The translations under genes and the position numbers were made by a program. The notes beneath the pieces are model-generated. The model saw only the letters and a list, made by a program, of their open reading frames with translations. It made no database searches and was not told the DNA's origin. 63,640 bases of DNA. Source: Bradyrhizobium genosp. SA-3. Its GTDB lineage: Bacteria; Pseudomonadota; Alphaproteobacteria; Rhizobiales; Xanthobacteraceae. Shown here piece by piece: positions 38,789 through 48,573 of the stretch (its first letter is position 1; each line of letters starts with the position of its first letter). The stretch is from positions 1-63,640 of the forward strand of contig NZ_PSRT01000038.1 in the NCBI RefSeq assembly GCF_004212635.1, given 5' to 3'.

Positions 38789-39879
38789 CGCTCGTCTCGC
38801 CTCTGGGTGCGCTCAGCACTTTCAGTACTGCTACACCCTAGTAGCAACGTCCGTGCCAGCATCGTCTGCGCGCATTAAGTGCCCAATTGCGCATGAATAG
38901 CTCAACGGCACTTCACGGCGACCAGTGCTTTGAATCCGACGGGCTTTGTGCCGCTGTCGGACTTTGAACAAGAATTGCGCACTTCGCGTCGCCAGAAAAC
39001 TCAGATGTGCTAGCAGACAGGATTAGAGGCGAGCGACGATGTAGATCGGACTCGAACGAGCCAAAGCCCGTGGACCGGGGACACGTGTTCTGGTCGATGA
39101 CGATGGAACCATTCGCGGAGCACTGCAGACGGTGCCGCGGATCGGGGAGGCTTTGAAACTGTCAGTGCTCGCCATCACGCCAAGCGGTCCCTGCATCAAA
39201 AATGGTACTTCGATTAGTTTGCTCTCCAGCCGCGTGTACCAGGGGTACCTGACGCCCCTATCGACTTCGAAAACCGTTGGCCCTCGTATCGAAACAGATG
39301 CCGCCGATCGCCTCGATGGAGCTAAGGCTTATACAGGCGTTCACCTCCAGGTTTCTGACCAGGAGGCCGGCTGGACCCACCCGCTAGCGGCGCGCATCAC
39401 TTCCTCGACTCTTTGCGCAAGCTGCGGACCTTCAAGACCCATCGTGCTACAGCTGGATGACAGGTATCGAAATGGGCAGATGGCGGCCCCTGCAATATGC
39501 GATAACCGCGGTACTGCGGAGCTAAACAGTGTGGCCCTAAGCAGCGTCGCCGAGGTCGCTTGACAACGGACGGGCCGCAGCGAGCGAGCCTTGGCGCTGC
39601 TTTCTTAAGGAGCGCCGCGCAATTTCTTCCTCGTGAGCCGGAAAGCGCTTCGAGTCCTGTTGATCGTTTCGATTTGGACAAGAGAATTCACACGTCTGCG
39701 CGGCACCTAACGCACAAAGCGCCTAGCATATTGCTCCGCTGATGAAGCGCGGCCGCGAAACGCGCCGTCGTCTTCGGCGATGCGACGCAAGGCATCGCAA
39801 CTTGCCATCATTTCATTTAACAAACACGAATGTCCGTTCGGTTCGCACTTTGCCAACGAGTGGAAGCCGTCAACGATCC
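38789..39879. other. no recognisable gene
   Basis: A short plus-strand stretch at about 39045-39110 reads GLERAKARG..., reminiscent of a resolvase C-terminal part, but too short to call. Nothing else is supported. Confidence 0.35.
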
Positions 39880-40740
39880 TGCGTCAAACTTCAGGTGCTC
39901 CCATTGTCTCTCGTTGCAGAACGGCTCAAGGCCTTGTCCGTCCCTCCGAAGCCGAGGCCACCACGGCGCGAGCCGCCGAACAAGGCGCGGACGTGATCAC
40001 ACTCGGTCAGGGCGAATCCGATTTCGAAACTTCACTTGCTGCCTGCGAGGCCGGCATCTGCGCAATCCGCGACGGGCCGACGAAATGCACTCGCGGGGAG
40101 CAGGCAGCTGCGCGGGGCAGTCCGCGGACTTCAGTCGCGATCACGGGCTCGATTCCAGTATCGATCAGACCACGGTCCTTTGCGGCGCGAAGCAGGTCGT
40201 GTTCAACGCGAACTTTGCAAGTCTCGATACCGGGGCAACGGCGGTTCGGAGGCCGACGCAATGACTGGTTGGTGCGTTCTGTATGACACAGGACCCTTGA
40301 CTCTGGTCAAGCCATCAATCTCGTCCAGAGTCGAATCTTTTCCCACAGGCGCTCGATCGCGCAATATGCAGCTGTCGAGGCGCTGTCTGGCGTCCGGGGT
40401 TCATCTGAGGCAATTCGCGCGCGTTTCCGCAACGCCGCGAGCTCGTGGTCGCTAAGCTGAACCAGGCGGAAGGACCATCGCGCCCCACGCGCCCCTTACG
40501 CGGCGCATTTTACGTTTTTTCCTCCTGCGCCGGTTTGATCGGCAAACGCACGCCGGGCGGCAAGGTGACAGAGACTGACAGCCATGTTCATATCTTCTCG
40601 ATGCGTTTGGATCCCTGTAGTGGCCCCGGCGGCTTCCTGGCCTCGCCCTACATTCGCATCTCCCATGCTTCCTCGCTTGAGGATCTCACCCGCGCCTGCG
40701 ATCGGATCATCACCGCTTGCCGCCCTATCTTGAAAGACTT
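39880..40740 (+). pseudogene. aspartate-aminotransferase-type PLP enzyme, broken
   Basis: Pieces of a class I aminotransferase in family order but in different frames: DVITLGQGESDFETS (the ITLGxGEPDFxTP motif), AGICAIRDGPTKCTR, then KQVVFNANFASLDTG (GxKQVVFN), and finally PLRGAFYVFSSCAGLIGKRT and YIRISHASSLEDLTRACDRI (C-terminal domain). The middle, with the PLP lysine, is missing. Several frameshifts; non-functional. Confidence 0.65.
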
Positions 40741-40742
40741 CC

Positions 40743-40990
40743 GATGTCCCATGCCAAACGCCAGCGCGCCCGGATGGCCGAAAGCGATCTTGTCCACATT
40801 ATGCCAGCTCATAGCCCGGTTTCAGCGATCCTCGCGGAGGAAGCCGGTTTCGATGGGCTGTGGGCCTCCGGTTCGAACTGACATGAGCCTGATCGCGATG
40901 GCAGAGCATCTGGATATGCTGCGAGCAATCGCCGGGCGCACGACGATACCGATCGTGGCCGACTTCAGGAGCGACTTAAGGATGGCCGCG
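40743..40990 (+). pseudogene. PEP-phosphomutase/isocitrate-lyase-type remnant
   Basis: Two frames give HSPVSAILAEEAGFDGLWAS (the ..A.LAE.AGFDG.W.S motif of PEP mutases) and then SLIAMAEHLDMLRAIAGRTT, IPIVADF. These are the first strand, and the MAEHLD..R.I.... segment of the PEP mutase/ICL superfamily. It is frame-shifted and lacks the rest. Together with the broken aminotransferase next door it hints at a lost phosphonate- or aminophosphonate-type pathway. Confidence 0.55.
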
Positions 40991-41128
40991 ATTGGGGCTG
41001 ACAGAGCTCGAGCAAGACGAAGCAGACATTCACGTCACGTCGTCAGCTACCGGTTTGGGCGCGCGACCGAAAGCAGGGTCAAGTTCGGATGAATTGACCG
41101 GTTGAAGATATGGTCGCTGGGATCTCAA

Positions 41129-42445
41129 TCAAACCATTCTCAGTAGCCGGTGCTGCAGATCGCGGGCCGCGGGCCTATCGCGCGCAATCACAAGGCACTC
41201 CACCGTGCCAGCCTCTTCGTCGGCGGCAAGCGGAATCACGCCCTCCTTGCGTGTGCGGTCGAACAGAAATCCTTCCTTGACGAAACGATCATGCGCTGTT
41301 TGGAGGGATCGTGATCGAACATTCCTCGCGGATAAAATAACGTTGCAACCGGAATAGTCGAAGCCCAGCAACCGGACGGCAATGCTGTGTAATACCGAGC
41401 CGCCACCCCAGCGGCCGTTCGCTTCATTAAACAGCAACCGTCCGTCATCCGCGAAAATGGCGTCAATGTTGATCATTCCGCGATATCCCAGGTCTCGCGC
41501 AAGCGCCACAAATCGGTAGGCATGCGCCTGGGCAGTCAACCATTGCTCGTTCCCGAGGTCGCTTGGAAGCTCAAGTCCTGTCCAGATCAGAGCTCTTTCG
41601 GATCGATCCGTGCTTTTACGCAGACGTATGTTTCCACTGTTCATGAAAACAATTGAACCATCATCCTCGATTTCATACTCGAGATAGAACAAAGACCCCG
41701 CCAAGTGGTACGATTCCACGACCAGCGTCTTACACGATTCTGTTGTCATCTCAGACCAAAGCGCGTCAGGATCAAACGACGGCCATGAAATTTGCCGGGT
41801 ATCTCTTGCCCCAGGAAGTGGATCGCTTTCATTGCCGGTCAGGATGACATTTCCGACTCCACCGGCTCCATTGTCCAGCTTTACAATGACGCTGCCGGTC
41901 TTGGATCTGAGGGAAGCGACCGCTCTGAATAGTTCGTTTGAGTCCGTCGTGACAGATCCATTGGGCAGCGGAAGTGCGACGCTTGTCGCCAATTGACGGA
42001 AGTGGCTCTTGCGGTTCAACAGATCAGGCCCTCGCTGCAGAGCGAAGTCGTCGCCGGTCTGCGGTATGCCCAGCATGGCCGCCAAGCGTGCGACGCCTTC
42101 AGTAGAGTAGCAGGGATACAATCGCCAGGTTGATTTCTGGCGAATATGTCTGTTGATTCGCTCAACAACAGTCTTGGACAGCAGTGTGCAATCATCAAGG
42201 ACCGGCGATTGGCGGCCGCCTTCAGGTACAAGCAGACAAAGGCTCGATGCGTCGAAATCGAGCGTCGCGCCAATGAAGGATAGCAGATCCGCCGGGATGA
42301 CTACCGGGGAGACTATCAGGTCGCCCTCCTGAGCAAACCACGCTGAACGGTATGCCGAGTTGGCGGCCAGCGAAAGTTGAGCTGGTGTCAGATCAGCGCC
42401 CGACATTTGAGCCGTGCCGGCATTCAGGATCAAGATCCGCGGCAT
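41129..42445 (-). CDS. PGM1-like ATP-grasp peptide ligase
   Basis: A 438-residue protein with a pre-ATP-grasp N-terminus (MPRILILNAGTAQMSGADLT), a central ATP-grasp fold (SVIVKLDNGAGGVGNVIL; YRGMINIDAIFADDGRLLFN; NEANGRWGGGS, the ATP/Mg motif) and a C-terminal region (RKEGVIPLAADEEAGTVECL) like that of the pheganomycin ligase PGM1. Family members join a carboxylate-activated amino acid to the N-terminus of a peptide. Start 42445 has a perfect GGAGG site. It lies 27 bp after a 37-codon ORF (42473-42586), a candidate ribosomal substrate, and downstream of an acyl-CoA ligase, apparently in one operon. Substrate unproven. Confidence 0.8.
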   Translation of the reverse strand: MPRILILNAGTAQMSGADLTPAQLSLAANSAYRSAWFAQEGDLIVSPVVIPADLLSFIGATLDFDASSLCLLVPEGGRQSPVLDDCTLLSKTVVERINRHIRQKSTWRLYPCYSTEGVARLAAMLGIPQTGDDFALQRGPDLLNRKSHFRQLATSVALPLPNGSVTTDSNELFRAVASLRSKTGSVIVKLDNGAGGVGNVILTGNESDPLPGARDTRQISWPSFDPDALWSEMTTESCKTLVVESYHLAGSLFYLEYEIEDDGSIVFMNSGNIRLRKSTDRSERALIWTGLELPSDLGNEQWLTAQAHAYRFVALARDLGYRGMINIDAIFADDGRLLFNEANGRWGGGSVLHSIAVRLLGFDYSGCNVILSARNVRSRSLQTAHDRFVKEGFLFDRTRKEGVIPLAADEEAGTVECLVIARDRPAARDLQHRLLRMV

Positions 42446-42472
42446 CCGCGACCTCCGGGCATTTGGACGCGA

Positions 42473-42586
42473 TCAGGCAGGGATCGTCATGCCAACAATG
42501 GTGAACTTGTTGCGCCGTGGTGAGGCACTGAGCGAAGGTTGATTTGGCGCCGTCTCGACGTCACCTGCGATGTAGCGGGAGAGCAC
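42473..42586 (-). CDS. 37-aa peptide, candidate substrate of the ATP-grasp ligase
   Basis: GTG start at 42586 with GGAGG six bases upstream, as strong as any site in the window. The product begins (M)LSRYIAGDVETAPNQPSLSA and ends NKFTIVGMTIPA. Pro/Ser-rich middle, basic PRRNK segment, hydrophobic C-terminus. It overlaps the acyl-CoA ligase stop by 26 bp and ends 27 bp before the ligase gene start, so it fits a coupled operon. Hypothesis: the N-terminal part is a leader and the C-terminal part a core. It could also be only a coupling peptide. Confidence 0.55.
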   Translation of the reverse strand: MLSRYIAGDVETAPNQPSLSASPRRNKFTIVGMTIPA

Positions 42587-44156
42587 GGCCCGCCTCCAAT
42601 CTGCCGATCTCATTGATGGCTCCTTTCGGGCTTGACCGCGTAGCGATTTCCTTCAGCAAAAAATGCTGGATCTTGCCCAACGCGGTTTTCGGTAGTTCTT
42701 GTGTGAAAATGATTTCGCGCGGCACCTTAAAACGGGCGAGCTGTGACTGGACATGCGCTATCAGCGCTTCCGCCTCGATCCGGGCCCCAGGTCGCCTGAT
42801 CACATAAGCGACCGGTACTTCTTCCCAGCGCGGATCGGGTCGACCGACCACGGCGCATTCCACGACATCAGGATGGCCCGTAAGCACACGCTCTACTTCT
42901 GCCGGATAGACATTCTCTCCGCCCGAAATGATCAGGTTTTTCTTGCGGTCGTGGACCCAAAAATATCCATCTGCGTCGCAGCGGCCAATGTCCCCAGTGC
43001 GATACCAACCATTGCTCAAAGCCTCACGCGTTGCCTGTTGATTGCCCCAATATCCGCAAAAAACGTTGGGCCCACGGATTGCGATCTCGCCTGGGGTACC
43101 GGGCGGCAAGTTGCTGCCCGAATCATCGATGATCGCCGCTTCGCAGCACAGACCTGCCTGGCCGCTTGAGCCCTCAGGCACGAGCTCTCCGCCGAGCTTC
43201 GTATACACAGCGATCGGGCAGGTCTCCGTCGAACCGTAAACCTGCAGGACTGGCACGCCGCGAGCGACAAAGCGCTCGACAAGGTGCTGAGGCACCATCG
43301 TCGATCCGGTACAGATTGCTCTGAGCCAGGATAGGTCGGTGCTGTCCCATCGACCATTGCTCGTCAGGGCTTGCATCATGGCTGGCACCAGGGCTGCCAG
43401 CGTCGGCCGGTCACGCTCGAACGCATCAAGCATGGTCTCCGGCGTAAAGCGGGTGTGGATAGTCACCGTCGCGCCCTGATGCAAACTCGGCGTTGTCTGG
43501 ATGTTCAAGCCACCGACGTGGAAGAACGGCAAAACAGCCAGCGCGTGATCGGCCGAGGTGAGGTCATGCATGTGCTGACTCATGATGCCGTTCCACAGCA
43601 ACGCTTCCTGACGCAGCACGGCGCCTTTCGGTCGCCCTGTGGTGCCCGAAGTGTAGACGATCAGAAGCGGGCAAGAGAGGTCCGCACGTGGATTGCGTCC
43701 GTCACCACAGTCTCCGTCCAGGAGATCGTCCAACTTGCTGCCGCCGAGAGGCGTAAAGTCCAACCCGACAGGGGAGGCATGGGGCACTTGCTTCGTCAGG
43801 ACAGGCAAAGCTGCGTCGAAGCACTCCTCGAGAACGAGCGCTTTTGCCCCCGAGTCTGACAAGATGAAAAGGTGCTCGGCGGCCGCAAGGCGACAATTCA
43901 ATGGTACGAGGATTGCGCCGAGCCTCGCGCAGGCATAGAGCAGCGCCAGATAATCAGGCCTGTTGAGGCTGAGGATCGCGATCCGGTCTCCCCTTTGGAC
44001 GCCGAGCTGGCTCTTGAAGGCGCGAGCGATCCGCTCGATCCGTCGATTGAGGCTGACGTAGCTGAGAGTCTGCCCTTCGAAATGGATCGCGGTTTTGTTG
44101 GGAGTGTACGCAGCGTTTCGCTCGATCAGTGTGCAGAGATCCAACTTGTCATCCAT
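42561..44156 (-). CDS. acyl-CoA ligase (AMP-binding)
   Basis: A 531-residue ANL-superfamily ligase. Seen: LIVYTSGTTGRPKGAVLRQE (P-loop), QVYGSTETCPIAVYT, GWYRTGDIGRCDADGYFWVH, DRKKNLIISGGENVYPAEVE (A8 core and hinge) and the catalytic Lys in ELPKTALGKIQHFLLK. Full-length acyl-CoA synthetase type; substrate unknown, medium-chain or aryl acids likely. It overlaps the peptide ORF at its 3' end. Upstream on the same strand are a GcrA-like gene and NolA-type box D. Confidence 0.88.
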   Translation of the reverse strand: MDDKLDLCTLIERNAAYTPNKTAIHFEGQTLSYVSLNRRIERIARAFKSQLGVQRGDRIAILSLNRPDYLALLYACARLGAILVPLNCRLAAAEHLFILSDSGAKALVLEECFDAALPVLTKQVPHASPVGLDFTPLGGSKLDDLLDGDCGDGRNPRADLSCPLLIVYTSGTTGRPKGAVLRQEALLWNGIMSQHMHDLTSADHALAVLPFFHVGGLNIQTTPSLHQGATVTIHTRFTPETMLDAFERDRPTLAALVPAMMQALTSNGRWDSTDLSWLRAICTGSTMVPQHLVERFVARGVPVLQVYGSTETCPIAVYTKLGGELVPEGSSGQAGLCCEAAIIDDSGSNLPPGTPGEIAIRGPNVFCGYWGNQQATREALSNGWYRTGDIGRCDADGYFWVHDRKKNLIISGGENVYPAEVERVLTGHPDVVECAVVGRPDPRWEEVPVAYVIRRPGARIEAEALIAHVQSQLARFKVPREIIFTQELPKTALGKIQHFLLKEIATRSSPKGAINEIGRLEAGRALPLHRR

Positions 44157-44303
44157 GTGCCTCAGGCCCGCACGGTAGGTTTGTCCCGATGCGCTTCAGC
44201 CGCAACCCGGAATTGCTCGGCGAGGCCCCGATCACATGCTTCGGTTGACCTTTGTACAGGCTATGATCACACGGCCTTGGCTGAGCCCGGTTCTTGATGG
44301 TTG

Positions 44304-44588
44304 TCATGAGTTGCGAACAATGGATATTGCTTGAGGGATCTCGGGCGATTGATCACTCACTCTGTTCTGCTGGGCGGCGGTCGTGTGCATCTGTCGGTAG
44401 TGATAGGCACACCACGAAGACAGTGTCTTGCCGCGTCTTTGATATACAGGCTCGCCGCACATATAGGCCGCTCTGGCATCTCCATCTTTGAAGCCGATGA
44501 TGCAACGGCATTGGCCTTCAATATGGTCGATTAAAAGGACCTTCTTGACACCGTCGGGCTCTTTCAACTTGCTGCTCCAGAATGCCAA
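44304..44588 (-). CDS. GcrA-like small protein
   Basis: A ~94-residue product with GQCRCIIGFKDGDARAAYMC followed by CGEPVYQRRGKTLSSWCAYH and YRQMHTT. This is the Cys/His pattern of the GcrA C-terminal part (QCRWPIG...FCG....YC.YH...Y). The helix-turn-helix part of full GcrA is missing. Only a TTG start (44588) is available in this frame, so the gene may be truncated. It lies 147 bp upstream of the acyl-CoA ligase. Confidence 0.5.
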   Translation of the reverse strand: MAFWSSKLKEPDGVKKVLLIDHIEGQCRCIIGFKDGDARAAYMCGEPVYQRRGKTLSSWCAYHYRQMHTTAAQQNRVSDQSPEIPQAISIVRNS

Positions 44589-45049
44589 GCAATATCTTCC
44601 GATGCCGCGCTGGTCGCGCGGAGCGACACTTGCAGCTCAGGCTCTTTGAAAACCTGCGCCGTTCTGAGGCCCGCCGTCTGTCGCACCTTTGCGCGATGGA
44701 AATGCCTTGCCAGCCACAGGAAAGCAGTTTGAACAGAGCGGAAAGCCGGTTCGGCGAACTGATTTTGGCGCGGTGTCGCGCCAGAGGAGGGGCTTGTTTC
44801 AGATTCGGGAAGCAGCTTAGGGGCGTCGGATGGAGGTCGACGTCGATCAAATCTGACCTCATCGGCTCTCTGGTGGCCCGGCCCAGGACAGCCACATAGT
44901 CTCGGGTCCGGAATGGCGAACCATTCAAAGCTACGTGCGAGCCATCGCGCCGCAATCGGGACTCGCTGCATAGCCCTTCCGGCCGACCCGCCACCGGAGA
45001 TGAGGATCATGACCGACCATCGGGGCGTGGATCTGACCAGCTGAGACAT
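44564..45049 (-). CDS. hypothetical ORF downstream of box D
   Basis: A 161-codon frame starting MSQLVRSTPRWSVMILISGG, 50 bp downstream of a NolA-type promoter. No family is recognised, and composition becomes Arg/Ser/Pro-rich; only the first few codons may be native. The start region TTGTGAATGTCTCA resembles that downstream of box F (TTGCGAATGTCTCA). Confidence 0.35.
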   Translation of the reverse strand: MSQLVRSTPRWSVMILISGGGSAGRAMQRVPIAARWLARSFEWFAIPDPRLCGCPGPGHQRADEVRFDRRRPPSDAPKLLPESETSPSSGATPRQNQFAEPAFRSVQTAFLWLARHFHRAKVRQTAGLRTAQVFKEPELQVSLRATSAASEDIAWHSGAAS

Positions 45050-45098
45050 TCACAATCCTTCACAATCCCGGCGGCAGACCAAGATCCAACAAGACCGT

Positions 45099-45126
45099 AC
45101 AACTTAACGTTACGTCCGATTCAAGC
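45099..45126 (-). promoter_or_regulatory. MerR-type promoter element, copy D
   Basis: Minus strand: -35 TTGAAT, 19-bp spacer with ACGTAACGT, -10 TACGGT. It points toward the GcrA-like, acyl-CoA ligase, peptide and ATP-grasp genes. Confidence 0.7.
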
Positions 45127-45560
45127 CCTTTTGGGCAGCCTGTGTGAACGTAGCCAAGCTCTCAGGCTGTCGGAAACGGGCCGCCGGCCGGTCTGGTGTC
45201 GCACGCATTCAGCGCTGCGATTTGCGTTAAGAAAGTTCGTCATCTCCTTGAGATCAGGGTCGCTGCCGATGAGCCCATTGTCGGAAACGCTCGCTCTTTC
45301 GCGACCAAGTGCTCGCTGCCTTTGCAGCCGATTGCGCGCCTGACCTCCGCTGCGTGGTCATTGAATTGCTCAGTCACTTCTATCCGACGGCTGCCCCTGG
45401 AATGCCAAATGCGGCATCCGACCGATAGTTTTCGATCAGGTCGGCCTGGACGGGGGCGCAGCCTGTAGCCCTTGGGGGCGGGCGAGGAACGATCCCGCGA
45501 ATGTTCCGGCGGCCGTCATCCAACGCACGTCGCGGTCGCTGACTTCGCTTGGCGCCGGGA
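45127..45560. other. no recognisable gene
   Basis: Between box D and the end of the M20 peptidase gene. No supported feature. Confidence 0.4.
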
Positions 45561-46685
45561 TTATCGCAGCGTCTGATAGAGGCGGTACAGCAGCCGCGCG
45601 CGAGGTTCAATCGACGAGATGTAGAGTTGCTCATAATGCGTATGCGCGCCCTTGCCGTCGACGCCAAGGCCGTCAAGGGTCGCGGTATGCGGCGCGGTGA
45701 AATTGCTATCGGAGCCGCCGCCGCTGAACGCGTCGAGCAGCTCGAAGCCAAGCTCGGCGGCAAGCTTTTTGGCGTGTTCGTAAAGCGCGGCACCGGCGCT
45801 GGTCTTCTCATATGGCGGACGGTTCAATTTGCCTAATACCTTCACGCTGACGCCCTCGGTGCGCGAGCTGATGCCGAGAATCTTCGGCACCAGCTCGTCA
45901 GCATGGGCCATGGTCGGGACACGCATGTCGACTTGCGCATAGGCCAGTTCCGCGATCACGTTTGGCCTGGTGCCGCCGCGGACGAAGCCGACATTGACGG
46001 TGATGCCGCGTGTGAGATCGTTCATCGCCTCCAGCGTCTGGATCACATGGCCGAGTTCCCGGATCGCGCTGCGGCCGTCCTCGGGGCGCGTGCCGGCATG
46101 CGCGGGCGCCCCCTTGATGAATACGTCGAAGCGCGCGACGCCCTTGCGCCCCGTGATGACCTTGCCGCCGTCGCGCGCCGGCTCGGTCACCAGCACGTAT
46201 TTGGCCTTGCGGCCCTCGGTCTCGATCAGCGCGCGCGAGGTCGGGCTGCCGATCTCTTCGTCCGAGACGTAGAGCTGGGTGATGCCGAGCGGTGGGCGTA
46301 CGTCATCGGCGCAGATTTGCCGGAATGCGTGATAGGCGAGGTAGGCGCCGCCCTTCATGTCGTAGATGCCGGGGCCGAACGCACTATCGCGGTCGATCTT
46401 GAAGGGTAGCCGTTCGATGGATCCCATCGGATGAACGGTGTCGAGATGGCTCAACACCAGAATGCCCGGTACGCCCTGCCCCCAAGAAGAGCGGGTGACC
46501 AAATGATCGCCGCAGCCGTCACGCCCCGCAACGCGCTCGACGCTGGCCGGCAGGTCGCGATAGCCTGCTGCGACGAGATCAGCCAGTTTGTTGATCTGAT
46601 CCGGCCGCTCCGTCGGAGATTCGATCACGACCCAGCGGCGAATGCCCTCGAGAATCGGGGCGATTTCGAACGCGTTGCTGGACAT
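45561..46685 (-). CDS. M20-family metallopeptidase (carboxypeptidase G2-like)
   Basis: A 374-residue dinuclear-zinc amidohydrolase. Zinc and catalytic motifs: VLSHLDTVHPMG (His, Asp), GPGIYDMKGGAYLA (bridging Asp), LYVSDEEIGSP (catalytic Glu and Glu ligand), VTEPARDGGKV (Asp/Glu ligand), dimer-lid His in APAHAG, and AFSGGGSDSN..THYEQLY (last His). All are present. It hydrolyses terminal amide/peptide bonds, often of N-acyl-amino acids or glutamates. No signal peptide. Same strand as the flavin reductase upstream. Confidence 0.9.
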   Translation of the reverse strand: MSSNAFEIAPILEGIRRWVVIESPTERPDQINKLADLVAAGYRDLPASVERVAGRDGCGDHLVTRSSWGQGVPGILVLSHLDTVHPMGSIERLPFKIDRDSAFGPGIYDMKGGAYLAYHAFRQICADDVRPPLGITQLYVSDEEIGSPTSRALIETEGRKAKYVLVTEPARDGGKVITGRKGVARFDVFIKGAPAHAGTRPEDGRSAIRELGHVIQTLEAMNDLTRGITVNVGFVRGGTRPNVIAELAYAQVDMRVPTMAHADELVPKILGISSRTEGVSVKVLGKLNRPPYEKTSAGAALYEHAKKLAAELGFELLDAFSGGGSDSNFTAPHTATLDGLGVDGKGAHTHYEQLYISSIEPRARLLYRLYQTLR

Positions 46686-47181
46686 AGTTGTCTGACGCCT
46701 TTGAATTCGATTGTCATCGCTTCCGCAAAATCATGACATCACCCATGTACTCACATCAGAAGCGAGCCCGAGGATCTAGAGATTCGCCAACCGTTGTGAC
46801 CCAGGGCGTGCGTCTGGAGCCGATCTTGCTGCGGCAACCTACGCGCCTGTCGATTATAACTGAGCTGCCAAAGTTGGTAGTTTTCGACGGGATTATGCAG
46901 CCCCAAGGACGCCGTACTGAAGTTGGCCGTTCTGGTAAGCTGTAATTGTTCTGATCAGAACTCCGCGCAAAACGCATTGTCCTGACCAGATGACCCGCAC
47001 GCGTCTCGACGCGGGAGGTAGCCGACCAGCGCCAGCATAGCACGACCGGCGAAGCGCCGAAATCGCCGGAGCTGAGAGGCCTTCAATACGAGCTCTAATC
47101 TGTGAAACCAGTCGCAGCCCGGGCGATTGTTCGAAAGCGACCGGGATTGAGGCCATCCACCGTTCTGCTCTCCCGACGCAC
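46686..47181. other. no recognisable gene
   Basis: About 500 bp between the peptidase and flavin-reductase genes with no supported ORF or motif. Confidence 0.4.
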
Positions 47182-47706
47182 TCAGTCAAGCAGTAAGGTT
47201 CGAAGGGCGCCCCGGAAGTTGATCAATGGATTGCCATGGCCTTCGCGGGTCGCGATAATTCGTCCGATAAAGATGGTATGTGTGCCAAGCACCTTGTGGT
47301 CATACAAAACGCATTCGAGCGCGCAAAATGCGTTTGGCAATAGCGGTACATCGAGGACGCCCTGATTCCAGGGCGCGGTATCGAAGCGGTGAGCGCCTTT
47401 CGCCACCTCCCGACCGCCAAAACGCAGGGCAAGGTCCTCCTGGTCACTGCGGAGAAGACTGACTCCAAAGCTGCCGCTGGCAAGGATCTCATCATGTGCC
47501 TCGGAGCGGGCATTGATGCCAACGACCAAGCACGGGGGCTCCATGCAGATGGACGTCACAGAACTCACCGTCAGTCCACGTCGTCCGGCTGCCGTTCCGG
47601 TCGTCACGATGGCGACACCGCTCGCCAGACTTCGCATGGCCTGGCGGAACTCTGTCGGTTGGATAGACGGCATATCCCGAATCGCAGGAGAGAACTGGTG
47701 GCTCAT
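47182..47706 (-). CDS. flavin reductase (HpaC/RutF-like)
   Basis: A 174-residue FMN-binding split-barrel reductase, supplying reduced flavin to a partner monooxygenase. Seen: FRQAMRSLASGVAIVTTGTA, GLTVSSVTSICMEPPCLVVG (FMN loop), FGVSLLRSDQEDLALRFGG, CALECVLYDHKVLGTHTIFI. Start 47706 (MSHQFSPAIRDMP) removes a nonsense extension to 47784. No monooxygenase gene is adjacent; the nearest flavin monooxygenase is at 5.5 kb. Confidence 0.88.
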   Translation of the reverse strand: MSHQFSPAIRDMPSIQPTEFRQAMRSLASGVAIVTTGTAAGRRGLTVSSVTSICMEPPCLVVGINARSEAHDEILASGSFGVSLLRSDQEDLALRFGGREVAKGAHRFDTAPWNQGVLDVPLLPNAFCALECVLYDHKVLGTHTIFIGRIIATREGHGNPLINFRGALRTLLLD

Positions 47707-48136
47707 GATCTGCCTCTGGAGTTGTACCCCACTTCTAGTGTCTCCACAGCGAGAGACGACTTTGATCCCTATTGGGCCTGTCACGGGGTACCCGGTGTCG
47801 GAAATGCGTGACGAGTAAGCTCAGATTGAGACCGGATGTCCTCTGCATCAGCTACAATCATGACCGGACGGACGTGCAGTATCTCGGCGCGTTACGCCGG
47901 ATCGGCGATCGCAGCGGCAGAACTGAGAATTGCCGCCGCCACGCGTTTCAACAGGGCCTCTTCAAGCAGAAAACCGCGCTGAGCGGCCAGCAACGCGCCA
48001 GTGCACATGGAGTCGTGGTCGCGATCCGACCAGCTGGGCTGGAACCTCGCTGGACCCCCGTGCGGACGGGATGATGCCGATTGCGGTACCGGCGCGCGCC
48101 TGCCAGAGTTTCTCCGCGTAGACGGCATCGACCCAC
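47707..48136. other. no recognisable gene
   Basis: Minus-strand scraps such as EEALLKRVAAAILSSAAAIA look protein-like but are not part of a full frame. Nothing can be supported. Confidence 0.35.
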
Positions 48137-48322
48137 CTAATGCACGTTTAGGAGAACACGTTTTTTTGCCTCGAGAAGATGCTCATCGAGCGTCGCGTGC
48201 AGCGCACCCCGCAGCTCCGGGGGGATCGAGCTATCTGTATCGATCAATTCCCGAAACTTCCGAATGATGTGTTCTATCATTGCAACAGATCCGAGTGTTT
48301 CAATCTTCTGCCAGGACATCAT
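48137..48322 (-). CDS. small hypothetical protein, 61 aa
   Basis: Starts MMSWQKIETLGSVAMIEHII with a GGAG site seven bases before the ATG pair; ends KKRVLLNVH. Predicted all-helical and soluble, with ELRGALHATLDEHLLEAKK. No family is recognised. It lies 250 bp downstream of the TrpD-like gene on the same strand. Confidence 0.5.
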   Translation of the reverse strand: MMSWQKIETLGSVAMIEHIIRKFRELIDTDSSIPPELRGALHATLDEHLLEAKKRVLLNVH

Positions 48323-48573
48323 CGATTGTCTCCTTTGGCGCGCAGCGCGCTTGGTCGCGGGTCCTCACCTCGGCAACCCCGGCTGCAACAGGCTCTCGTC
48401 GTTAAAAAAGTTGGATCTCGGGCCGCGTGCTCAGCGCGAATTGCTTTGATCAGGACGAGGGCAGGCGGCGCACGCTCCCTCAAATCCCATGACGCGCATT
48501 CGCGGCCGCAATGTTGTCGCGCTCGTGAGCAGCAGTCTTGGTCGGAATACTGGAACATCGGCCAGCTCGGTTG

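Noticed and set aside
39045..39110. GLERAKARG-like resolvase scrap
   Set aside because: Too short; only one weak motif of serine recombinases, and no catalytic domain.
44190..44260. TGTACAAAGGTCAACC as a NifA site upstream of the acyl-CoA ligase
   Set aside because: One mismatch and no -24/-12 promoter at a suitable distance.
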